A stretch of DNA of 64,000 bases from Erpobdella octoculata (taxonomy: Eukaryota; Annelida; Clitellata; Hirudinida; Erpobdellidae). This document shows, piece after piece, positions 54,125 to 64,000 of the stretch. Made by a program: the position numbers and the translations under genes. Every line of letters begins with the position of its first letter. Position 1 is the first letter of the stretch. The notes under the pieces are model-generated. The model ran no database searches and had not been told where the DNA came from. It saw only the letters and a program-made list of their open reading frames with translations. The stretch lies in assembly GCA_963978895.1 (NCBI GenBank), contig OZ022246.1:22218577-22282576 (forward strand), read 5' to 3'.

Positions 54125-57100
54125 TTAAGCAGACTTGATGCAAGCTCAGTCAACTATCAGACAATGAAGTGTGGTTAGTTCCAGGAGCTCTCCTACATGA
54201 ATTTCCGGCGAGCGGCCATGCTGCCCTGCTGGAGATGGGAATGAGGAAGAGACGAAAGAGGAAGAGAAGGTATCACAAGAGGACTAGAATTTATTGAATT
54301 TCCATCTGCAGTTAGTAAGTCTTAATGGCTAATTGTTACTGTTAGAGAGATATGATCGCCAAAATTTTCTGACCGCATACGCACATTAAGTGCATAATTT
54401 CATACACATGCAGACTTAATTTCGCTTATATATACTAATTTAATTTGATACACTCAAGCACACTTGATTTCACCTACACACACACAAACACAAGGAAACA
54501 TAATTTTATACACTCACAGACTGATTTTATTCATACACACACACACACACACACACACTCATTCTTATTTACAAATGCCTGGTCACGCACACATACACAG
54601 AAACCTCAAGACCACCCTGTTAAGTCTAGCAGATAAAATGCAATGTCGACCCCAGTTGCCATTAACGAGCCCATTGATGAGGCCAGAAACGATTAATGAT
54701 CTTTGGGGATTTCCCCTTCAGCAGCCAGACCGCCATGGTGTTTGGAGTCAATGGTGAAAAATGGCCGAATTCGTGCAAAAGAAGATTCAATGCTTGGCCG
54801 TATTTAAAATTAAACAATGAGAAATAACTCCACCAGTACAAAGAACAGCATAAAAACGTGTTATGCAAATGTTCTCTCGTGTTTAAACTTCGACCTATTG
54901 AGGGTCAAGCCAGCTGACCTTCACCCCGGATGATGGTATCCTCTCTTTACTGTGTCATGCGCTTTGATGGTTTTAATTCTGAGATACTTTTACTCTGATT
55001 AGTTTTTTAAGATATTTTTTTTATTTCGGTTTTTATATTTACAGTGACTGTACATTCTATTCTCTTGTAACTGTTTTATTTGATTTTTTCATGTATTCTG
55101 AGAACACTGATTGGCAGGCCATGGACTCCTAGAAGTCCATGGGCAGGCACATATCAGGCTTAAATTTTGTTTTTATTACATACTTTTATTAACGTTTACT
55201 TGTCAGGATGTCCATGGGATGTTTGCAGACGTTTTGAAGTTCGGAAGATCATCATAAAATAAACCGTTTTAAAATAATTTAAAATTCAATTAAAGAAAAA
55301 TGAATATTAAAAAACTAGGAAATAAAAATTATTTAAAAAAATTGTTCAAAGAAGCATAACGATAATGACGGCAAAAACTGTCATCATCATAGCAATTATA
55401 AATATCTCTTGTTTACTATTCGCCGGGGTGATCTTTTTCCAATGCGACGTCGCTATGAAATTTTATCACAGTCTTAAAAGCATGTTTTTAGTTTTTAAAT
55501 TAACTTTCACTCCTCAAGTATGCCAGAAGAACTTTGAAAAGATTAAAATTAAACAAATATTTTATTCCACAAATATTTCTCTTTTGAAAATATAATTGTG
55601 AAAGACGTTTCAGTGTCTTCCATTATCCATTACAAACATTAAATTATTTTTTTTTAATACTGATGATAATTTTTATTCCGTAGCCAGAAGTGTACATTGT
55701 ACATGCGCGAGTGTGCGTGCGTGTGTGTCTGTGCGTATGCATGTGTGTCATCTTTCCTGACTCGATGGACGTACTACTGCTCCACAGTCATGAAAGATGA
55801 CACACGTTATTTCCATCCTTGTTTGTCTTCGGCCTCCAACTAATTGCTTCACATTTCTTCCGGCTTTTTCTTTTCCGAATCGCTGAGCCTTGCGAGGTCA
55901 CCTTCGAGTTATTTAAACTGTACACAAAAATAACGCAAGGAAAATATTAATTTTTGTTTTATAAATCTTTATTTAGATAATTTATATTACGATAACTTAG
56001 GCTAGTTATTAAGTGCTTTTAATTTATTATTGCCTCTTTTTATAATCAAGCCAATAACAAACTTGGGTGCCCAGCCTCGCCCTGAATTTTTTTGCCATGA
56101 AACGTCAACTGATTGGCAAAATTTTTACAATGTAGACACAAACAACCCCCCCCCCCCGGCCATGCCTCTCCGGTGCACTAAAATTCAAATGGAAAACAGT
56201 TCAGGTGTTTAAACTTGATGCCGATAGATGCAAACATAAAAAACATTCATTTGTATGCATTAGATTATAAAAATAGAAGTAATAAATTATTTTTTTAGAC
56301 TTATCGATTTATTTGTGGGGTTTTGTAGGTTATCTGAAATTGAAGACTTCTCTAGTAATCTCTAGCCATCCGACCCCTGGTCTGCTAATCGCTACGAGTT
56401 TCCGGGCCAACGGGTCAACCCGGACAGCGTGGGCGGAGATAGATATTGTGATCCTGGCCCGTAGTCAGAGCGACTAAGTGTAATTAATTATTGTCAGACT
56501 TTCTTTAGCGTTATCAATTCTAATTCGGTTTGCAATTCTTCTTGGCAGAGAAAAAAAAAACAAATTTCTGGTTTAATTCAAACGAATGCTTTCAGGAAGA
56601 CCGAATGTTTGTTTAAGAAGAAAATAAAACGTTGCAAGAAGAAGAAAAAATTAAAACTCCTTTAAATTTCATTGTGACCAAACTTCGATTGAAATCTTTG
56701 ATCGAGTTGCTGCTAAATCCGATTGCCGAGACGCCATCTGACGATGAGTTGTTACGGCCCTCGATAACCTTTTGTTCTGACTCGACCTACTTCACGATTG
56801 CTCGACAACCATTTTGGGTCGGGTACAGGTCGTAAATAATCATTTGCGTTTTTTTTCGTGAACACGTTTAATAAATTTTATGCGCCAATTTAATCGCATC
56901 AGGATATCCTGGGCAATAAATCATAAAGCAAATCTATAAACATAATTTAATAAATTATTTTTTATTCTTAATAACTAACAATTATTATGATAATATATAC
57001 ATATTTGAATATATACATTCAAATGAACGTGAACAAAGAAATAAACAAAGCAGCGAAATAAAAATCTAATTTTTATCAGACCAATATAAACCTCGCCTGC

Positions 57101-57909
57101 GGACATATGCCATCATTGCCATCCATTTCTTCCGTCCTTGTTATTATTACAAGATTGTTATGTGGACCTGGGTGGCAGGATACATTTCATTTGCTCAAAT
57201 TTGCGTGTTTAGACTCCATTATTAACTGGAGTTTTCCACTTTCACAGGAAGTTCTTTTTATTTCAGTGTTTATTTCCTAGTTTTTTTTATTTCCTAAAAT
57301 AAATCCATACATCATTGGTTCTCATTTGTATTTATTTATTTGTCTCTTTTGTCTTTCATGTCACATCGGAACAAGTTTCACTAATATCTTAAAGGGCCTC
57401 AACGTAGATATGTCCTTGACCTAAACTTGGAAATTACCCCAACACTGGAGTGACATCAGAATTTTTTTCTTTCACTTCATAGCTTTCTTGTTAGATGTTT
57501 ACATACAAAAAAATGTTTTAAATAAAAAAATAATTGTTTTCTAAATTTAAAATTTATTTATTGTACGAAGGTTATGCATTATGTGCATGGTTATGTAGCG
57601 TGTGGTTGCTATACAGTACCATGTATGTATGTGTGTAAGTGTGATATAGCAGGTGATTGTTTATTGATTTGGCTTCAGCGAATGTTTATTTGTTTGAAAG
57701 TGTGCCGTAGGAAAAGTAGGCTTCTTCTCTTTTCTTTCTCACTCTATACTTTTTCCTGCGCGTCTATGTAAGTCTGTGTGGAAGAGGAAATTGAGGTTTC
57801 CATCACGTGACAAGTTTCAATCTGATTATTATTTGGCCTTCTTGAAAATTGGAGCCTTTCTATAATTTCCATGGCAGTGCGGAGTTTGGCTTGTGTAGCT
57901 GTCAGTTTG

Positions 57910-57910
<1 letters not shown>
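54125..57910. other. Intergenic DNA, no gene recognised
   Basis: Mostly AT-rich. It contains a C12 run at 56146-56157 and a GT-rich block at 55708-55750. Small frames (54662-54868, 56632-56835) match nothing I know. Confidence 0.55.
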
Positions 57911-57941
<31 letters not shown>

Positions 57942-58323
57942 TGTATGTATGTATGTATGTATGTATGTATGTATGTATGTATGTATGTATGTATGTATGT
58001 ATGTATGTATGTATGTATGTATGTATGTATGTATGTATGTATGTATGTATGTATGTATGTATGTATGTATGTATGTATGTATGTATGTATGTATGTATGT
58101 ATGTATGTATGTATGTATGTATGTATGTATGTATGTATGTATGTATGTATGTATGTATGTATGTATGTATGTATGTATGTATGTATGTATGTATGTATGT
58201 ATGTATGTATGTATGTATGTATGTATGTATGTATGTATGTATGTATGTATGTATGTATGTATGTATGTATGTATGTATGGATGGATGTATGTATGTATGT
58301 ATGTATGTATGTATGTATGTATG

Positions 58324-58355
<32 letters not shown>

Positions 58356-58427
58356 AATGTATGTATATCTGCATGCATGTGTGTGTATGTATGTATGTAT
58401 GCTTGTGTGTATGTATGTATGTACGTA
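57911..58427. repeat. ATGT tetranucleotide array (about 105 units plus a degenerate end)
   Basis: Near perfect from 57911 to about 58335, with an atggatgg change near 58277, then degenerate. It is the same motif class as the CATA arrays at 29012 and 41650, on the opposite strand. Confidence 0.97.
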
Positions 58428-58430
58428 TGT

Positions 58431-59016
58431 GTCCAAGAATGTGTCCTTTGGACATTTCTTCACTGTTCGAGTGCCAGGCAACTTCCACTTAAGCAGATTT
58501 CCACAGTGGACAATACACCACACTTAATTTCCATTTTACATTCAAACAAGTCGAATATTTTGATACTGCGTTTGAATTAATTTTCAAACTTTTAATTATT
58601 AACTCCGATATAGTCGAGAATAAATTTAACAAATTGTAAATGATGATAATGCAGATTATATTTCAAACTGAAATGCTAAGCTGAGTAAATATATACAAAT
58701 AAGTATACTAATATAATTATAAATAAATTTATATATATATAATATTGAAAATAAGAAAAAAATAGATGAAACAAGTAAATTAAAAACGAATTTTTAAAAC
58801 CAATGCTCTTATATGTAATTAAGACACAAATTTTGCAATCAATTTTTTCTTATATTACTCTTTTATTTTATATTAAAGTCTGGCCTGGCGTAATATGGTT
58901 CGAAGAGCATTGCGATTTCCATTAAGCTCATAAACAAAAATTTTGCAATCAATTTTTTCTTATATTACTCTTTTATTTTATATTAAAGTCGCAATATACA
59001 ACAAATAAATATAATA

Positions 59017-59066
<50 letters not shown>

Positions 59067-60843
59067 CCTCAAGAAAATTAACTAAATTAATTGACTTATT
59101 GTAAAACTAATAATTGAATATTGCATTGTCTTCTATCTTGAGCATGTATGCAAAATTTGAAAAAAATCTATCATCAGGAAGTGACTCAAAAATTGATTGC
59201 AAGATTTGAAACAGAGAAACAGAGCCGACGAGTTAATAAAAGCATTGGTAAAAATATGACATATATGCAAAATGCGGATCCTGGATCTGTCAGACGCATC
59301 CATCCATTTCTTCATACTTTGCCATCTTATTTGCATTTGAGCAGAAAAAGACCTTTTTTTCCTTTTTGTCCAAACTTATTCCATGTATTTTTTTTTATTT
59401 TCTCAAATATTTATAAGTTATGATTAATTTAATTTTTGAAAATATTTGTTTATGTTGTTGTTTTTTCTCGGTTTCTACAGATTGTTAAATATTTAAAATT
59501 CAGCACTTTGTTTGTTGAACTGAAATAGAAATTCAATTAACACGCCTACACCTATCATTCTCTCTGATCTTTTTCTTCTTCCTTCGCATTTTACCTACTC
59601 TGAATTTTTTATTTTCAGAAACCTTCAAAGCTTTGAAAATTCTTAATTTACTTTTTTTAATAAATTGAAAAACGTCAATCATCCAGCGAAAGTTTATTTG
59701 AGATAAAAAAAAAAGTTCTTTTCACAACAATATTTTCATAGAATATTCATGCACAGTGTGTGGCAGGATTTGTTTGTGTGTGCGGAGTAATACATTTGGG
59801 TCTTAAAAATAACCGAGGACGTTGTTTGCACTTAAGACTTTTTATAATAAAATTAATACATAAATATTAAATTTAAATTTAAAATTCAATGAGTTAATTT
59901 TGTATTAAATTAATTAAAATCACGCCTCATTTGGTACTTTTTTTTATATCACAATCGTCATCTCCAGCAAGAACTTCAAATAATCTTTAATGTGATTTAA
60001 AAGCGAAATTTGACATTTGAGCCTCGGGTTCATTGGTGGAGGTCACGCCGGAATGCTAAAACATGTAAAAGAAAAACGAGTTTTTCAACACATACTTTTG
60101 CGATATTCAAAATAACGATCGTAAAATAAATAAATAAATCGTGACGTCATGAATGTTACGCGGTCATCAGATGAATCACGTGCTCACTTTGCTGTTTCAT
60201 TAAATTAAGTTTATTTTTTTATTAACATATGTCGAAATCAATTGATTGTCATCCAATATAAAGCTATGCTGAAAGTTTCAGCTTCCTAGCTAGTCAAAAA
60301 GCTGGTTAAATTTTACTTGCTAGATTTGCGTACAGAGAAAGACACAAACAAACAAACAGAGATTGCAAGTTGAATAAAAATGTGAAATAAATAATAATAA
60401 AAAAACGGTTTCAAGTTTGCCTTATTTTTTTCAAATTGAAAAAAGACGTTTTTTTTCGTGAACAACAATTTTTTTCTTGCGTCCACGTTATGGAGTTGAC
60501 GCATTATGATGGATGGATCAAATTGATGACACGCAAATCTGCTCTCCGTCCCGCTTGGCTTGCCGAACGAACGAACGAACGAACGAACAGCGCAGCGTAC
60601 AAACGAAAGATACAATCTGTACAAACAATATTGAAAATGAACGCCGTATTTATTTTAATATTCGAGAATATACACATTATTTCATGTAACTAAATACATG
60701 GTATAGCCATCATAAAACAAAAAATAAGACAAAATAGGCTAATAGGTGGTAGTGCCAGTGGAGAAGTTGCAATATAATTATCTTCATGAGATTTGCTAGT
60801 TTTTAGCGCATTTTTTTAGAAACATTTAGCTCAATACAACACT
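58431..60843. other. Intergenic DNA, no gene recognised
   Basis: AT-rich. It includes a TA run (59018-59061), a 53-bp duplication (58828-58990), one palindromic TGACGTCA at 60142-60149 and a CGAA run (60566-60588). Confidence 0.55.
58828..58990. repeat. 53-bp direct repeat, offset 110 bp
   Basis: Bases 58828-58880 recur exactly at 58938-58990 (begins aaattttgcaatcaattttt). The 57-bp spacer is single copy. Confidence 0.9.
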
Positions 60844-60844
60844 T

Positions 60845-60960
60845 TGGCTGGGTGGTTGGCTGGGTGGTTGGCTGGCTGGCTGGCTGGTTGGCTGGCTGGC
60901 TGGCTGGCTGGTTGGCTGGCTGGCTGGCTGGCTGGCTGGTTGGCTGGCTGGCTGGCTGGT
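60845..60960. repeat. GGCT / GGTT tetranucleotide array
   Basis: About 28 units of ggct with periodic ggtt variants. Confidence 0.93.
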
Positions 60961-61294
60961 GACGAAAATAAACTTGAGAGATTTCTGCCTCAAAATTATT
61001 CCATAAGCGATTTTTTAATTTTTCTCAACTGTTATTATTTGTTTCTTAGGTACGAAACAAATATTTGCTTACAAACCTCTCAGCCACTGTTTAACGGGAA
61101 TAATAATAAATTCAAATTATTGGTAATATAGTCAATTAAATTTTAGAATTGATATAATTAAAATTAAAAACGGACATAGACTATTTAAAAAGATATTTAA
61201 GATTTAGTTTGCATTAAGCTTTTAGCCCAATGTTAAAAACAATGTCTGGAAGCACCAAGAGATATTTTAAAAAATACGGTTTTTTTTAAATTGT

Positions 61295-61450
61295 AAAATT
61301 TAAATTGTAAAACTGACTAATTGATTTTTAAATCATAAGCATTTATAAATTCATAAAAGAAAAGAAAAGGAAAGCTAAGTTTCTTAATGAAATAGACAAA
61401 AATGCGCTGAAGTCCTTTCTATTTGAAACGAAGACTTTTGTAAATTTGTA
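61295..61450 (+). repeat. Dispersed repeat copy 3 ('tgctgaagtcctttctattt' family)
   Basis: It aligns with 22226-22375 over most of its length, including aaaagaaaaggaaagc and gcgctgaagtcc blocks. Confidence 0.6.
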
Positions 61451-61660
61451 TTATTTTAATTTTCTTAGGTCGGGAAAAGCTCTTGTGAAATATAATAAAA
61501 TCATTACTGAAGAATTTCACACGTCCTTTGTTGCTGTTCGCGACAAATCACGGAAGTGAAAATTGAAATTAACAAACATTCCGTCATCCAATCAAGCTGA
61601 AACCTGGAGTATAGATTTGCCCCCTCCTGAAAATGCATTTTATTAGATTTTTTAAATTTT

Positions 61661-61863
61661 CTGAAAAAAATAGTTTTAAAAACACGCTTTTAAAAAATGC
61701 TCTGAAAAAAAGAAAATAAATTTTCTAAACATAAAAGCGTGAGCTGCTATGTAAGCGATTGTTGGAGTGCAAAAGAAAGCACCCCACGCTTTTATGTTTA
61801 GAAAATTTATTTTATACATTTTAGAGTATTTTATAAGTACGTGTTTTTTAAACTATTTTTCAG
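61661..61863. mobile_element. Hairpin-forming inverted repeat (about 80-bp arms)
   Basis: The block 61661-61741 pairs with 61785-61863. The inner 30 bp (tttctaaacataaaagcgtg and neighbours) is perfect and the outer part diverged, with a loop of about 43 bp. It looks like a small MITE; no target-site duplication was assigned. Confidence 0.65.
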
Positions 61864-61904
61864 AACATTTTAAAAATGTAATGAAACGCATTGTTACGAG
61901 AAGC

Positions 61905-62195
61905 GAATCTATACCTCAAATTTTACACTTTTATACTCACCTTGTGACCTCAAGTCGTACATTCACCTTATGACCTCAAATTGTACACTTACCTGGTGAG
62001 TGGTGACCTCGACTTTTATACCTACCTTGTGACCTCAATTTTTATACTTACCTTGTGACCTCAAATTTTAAACTCATTTGTGACCTCGACTTTTATACTC
62101 ACCTTGTGAGATCAAATTGTACACTTACCTCGTGACCTCGACTTTTGTACTCACTTTGTGACCTCGATTTTTGTACTGACCTTGTGACCTCGACC
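61905..62195. repeat. Minisatellite 'cttgtgacctcaa' of about 27 bp, roughly ten copies
   Basis: Units alternate between cttgtgacctcaaattttat and cttgtgacctcgacttttat followed by actcac or acttac. Copies are clearly diverged. Confidence 0.88.
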
Positions 62196-62199
62196 TTAA

Positions 62200-63700
62200 A
62201 ATAAATTTCCTAACTTCCAGCTAGCAAGCGATATATCGTCCTCATTCTCGAACAAGTTTCTTTTTCGCTTTCCTGCACTAAAATCCATTAATGAGCTCGC
62301 TGTCTTCTTTCTGTGAAAGGAAAAAAATTTTAAACGGGAAATACAAATTTACTGCTTTTTAATTTTTTCGCAATTTTGTTTAATTGTTTTTTATTCGCAA
62401 GTCGAGGCACACACACAGACACGCGCGCGCGCACACAAACAACTTTTTCTAGACTACTCGTGCAAAAAAAATCAAAATTTCAACATAACGAAAACAATTC
62501 AAACTGAAGAAAAAAAACGGTTGCGATGCGAGGAGATGGCATTACCCCTTCTTTATGCTTACATTTTCAATAGAAAAATGAATTCAAGACCCATAAATTA
62601 TGCAGTAAAATTTCAAGCAAACAACAGGATAAACAGTAATGATGATGGAGCGCTCCACATAGAGACGTGTCTCAGGAGCTAGGGAAAATTTTCTTTTTTT
62701 TTCTTTTTTTTTAAATCGGCGCGGAGAGCGTGGGTGGTCAGCTGGTCAGTTATAATAACAATATCTTCATGAAGATCGATTGGGATGGTCGTTAAGGAGA
62801 CAGAATGTTTTTAAATTGTGGCGCGACCATTAGGAGACTGGATGAGATTTATGGTAGGAAAATGAGGATGCGGGATGATCCATCCTCGGGGTCGCGAGTG
62901 GGGCGCGTTCTCGTGCGACCGAGCCGTGGTCGCCACGAGGTGAAGGACGATATATGTTGACGCCCTTAGGAGGCTGGGAGTCTTGGAGTTTATTAGGAAA
63001 CCCTCTGAATGGTTGAATGACAGACCGGAGGAAATGCCGACGAAAGAAACTATAATGTGATGTGATTGTGAAGGAGCGGAGGCAGTCATTATTGGATCGT
63101 CTGGAGAGCTTCGATGATTACGAGTCTGCTGGAGATGGAGAGAAAGGGCGAAGAAAAGAGAGAGAAAAGGGTTGAATGTGCGAATCATTAAAAGCCATCA
63201 ATTTTAAATTATTATTTTTTGTAAGCTGAAAAAATAATTGAAGGAGTAATTTATTTTTTCGGAATGGAATAAAAAGATTAAAGTAGTTTGCAGTTTAGTT
63301 TCAACGATGAAAATAGATCTTTAAAATATGTTGAATAGACGTTAAGAAATGTGTACATTGAAATATATTTGAGATATTTTCAGTGTTTCTATTATGTTAA
63401 GATCCATTTAGCAAGTTTGTCATTACAAATCAAATGAAAGTATTCTCGCAGCGCAAACAAACATCGTGTGAAACTGAAATATTTTTCTCAACTGTAAGAC
63501 ACAAAAACAAAATTTTTTGAAAGAAATAAAAAAAAGTTGAAATTAAAGAAGAAAATGACGAAATGAGTGACCAGAAAAGTCGGCGAGCTTTTCGATAATT
63601 CGAGATTTTGTGTAACTCTAAGCGCTTCTTCTTTTGAAAACATTGTCGGTATAATGCTTTGCTTATGCTCCAGGAAGCATACTTTGCTAGGATTGAAATG
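62200..63700. other. Intergenic DNA with a GC-richer patch
   Basis: The stretch 62720-63130 is less AT-rich and has several CG dinucleotides (for example gtcgcgagtggggcgcgttc at 62890-62909). A 125-residue open frame on the minus strand (62811-63188) matches nothing I recognise and lacks support as a gene. Confidence 0.5.
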
Positions 63701-63705
63701 CTGTT

Positions 63706-63775
63706 TTAATCATCATCATCGCAATCATCATCATCACCACCACCACCATCAGCATCATCATCATCAACATCATCT
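63706..63775. repeat. CAT / CAC trinucleotide tract
   Basis: Interrupted atc/acc triplets; His-rich frame is an artefact. Confidence 0.85.
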
Positions 63776-63787
63776 TAATTTGGTATC

Positions 63788-63905
63788 GGGACATTTGGGC
63801 GGACGTCAGTTAGGCGTGCGACATTTGGGCGGATCCATATGAGCGCACGACAAATGGGTGGATGGACATTTAGGCGGACGACAAATAAGCGCATTTTAGG
63901 CGCAT
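63788..63905. repeat. Degenerate repeat 'gacatttgggcgga'
   Basis: Six or more diverged copies of a 14 to 18-bp word (gacatttgggcgga, gacaaatgggtgga, gacatttaggcgga, gacaaataagcgca). It is similar in design to the 14-mer array at 1801. Confidence 0.7.
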
Positions 63906-63911
63906 GAAACT

Positions 63912-64000
63912 TAAGCTTATGCAATGTAATGTAAATTTAAGCTTATGCAATGTAATGTAAATTTAAGCTTATGCAATGTAATGTAAATTTAGGCTTATGC
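63912..64000. repeat. 26-bp tandem repeat running off the window
   Basis: The unit is aagcttatgcaatgtaatgt followed by aaattt, with three full copies and a partial copy with one change. Confidence 0.93.

Noticed and set aside
57744..58580. Several 160 to 260-residue Ile-His-Thr-Tyr or Met-Tyr-Val-Cys frames
   Set aside because: These are translations of the ATGT array; the same applies at 29005-29265 and 41383-42167.
60142..60149. Isolated palindromic TGACGTCA
   Set aside because: A single site without neighbours is not enough to call a regulatory element, unlike the cluster at 47084.
62811..63188. 125-residue minus-strand frame in a GC-richer patch
   Set aside because: No motif is recognised and the sequence is not obviously codon-structured; left as intergenic.

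Overview
The window is animal nuclear DNA: AT-rich, very low gene density, GT/AG introns of up to about 11 kb, and large amounts of microsatellite, minisatellite and transposon-derived sequence. Nothing looks bacterial, viral or organellar. The one gene I can support encodes a Musashi-family protein with two RNA-recognition motifs. Its sequence plus the repeat style suggest an invertebrate, possibly a lophotrochozoan such as a mollusc, flatworm or annelid. The sequence alone does not fix the phylum.

Gene region (1 to about 25,000, minus strand). Six coding exons join in frame into 174 residues: 24997-24831, 19108-19068, 18299-18218, 14573-14489, 11701-11648 and 471-379. They give an Asn-rich N-terminus, a complete RRM1, a short linker and the first part of RRM2. 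The rest of RRM2 and the C-terminal region lie to the left of base 1. Intron 1 uses a GC donor and the other complete introns use GT. The introns hold a foldback-like element with inverted 14-bp arrays (1801-2812), a long hairpin (5271-5672), a roughly 675-bp uninterrupted GAGT array (about 10571-11246) and several 21 to 40 bp minisatellites. Intron 1 also holds an ACC/ACT array that reads as GUAG-rich RNA in the gene's own transcript.

Upstream region (25,000 to 40,000). A purine-rich 5' flank is followed by intergenic DNA. It contains a MITE-like element, a frameshifted LINE reverse-transcriptase fragment, a near-perfect ten-copy 28-bp minisatellite, an ACCACT hexamer array of about 100 units, polypurine tracts and GAT/GAC arrays. 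I recognise no exons here.

Mobile-element cluster (40,000 to 51,550). This contains a short hAT-type MITE, a tRNA-derived SINE family in three copies (two inside a 354-bp tandem duplication that also carries 109-bp inverted arms), and copies of a dispersed repeat with a 'cccggcgttgcccggg'-like head. There are many long TA tracts, a hAT MITE with a perfect 8-bp target-site duplication in one TA tract, and a 1.4-kb internally deleted hAT transposon with a decayed transposase gene in another. A cluster of CRE/ATF-type TGACG sites lies at 47084-47211.

Right end (51,550 to 64,000). This is intergenic DNA with GA, ATGT and GGCT arrays, a further hairpin element (61661-61863), a 'gtgacctc' minisatellite and a 26-bp repeat running off the end. 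Most long open frames in the window are translations of simple repeats and are not annotated as genes.
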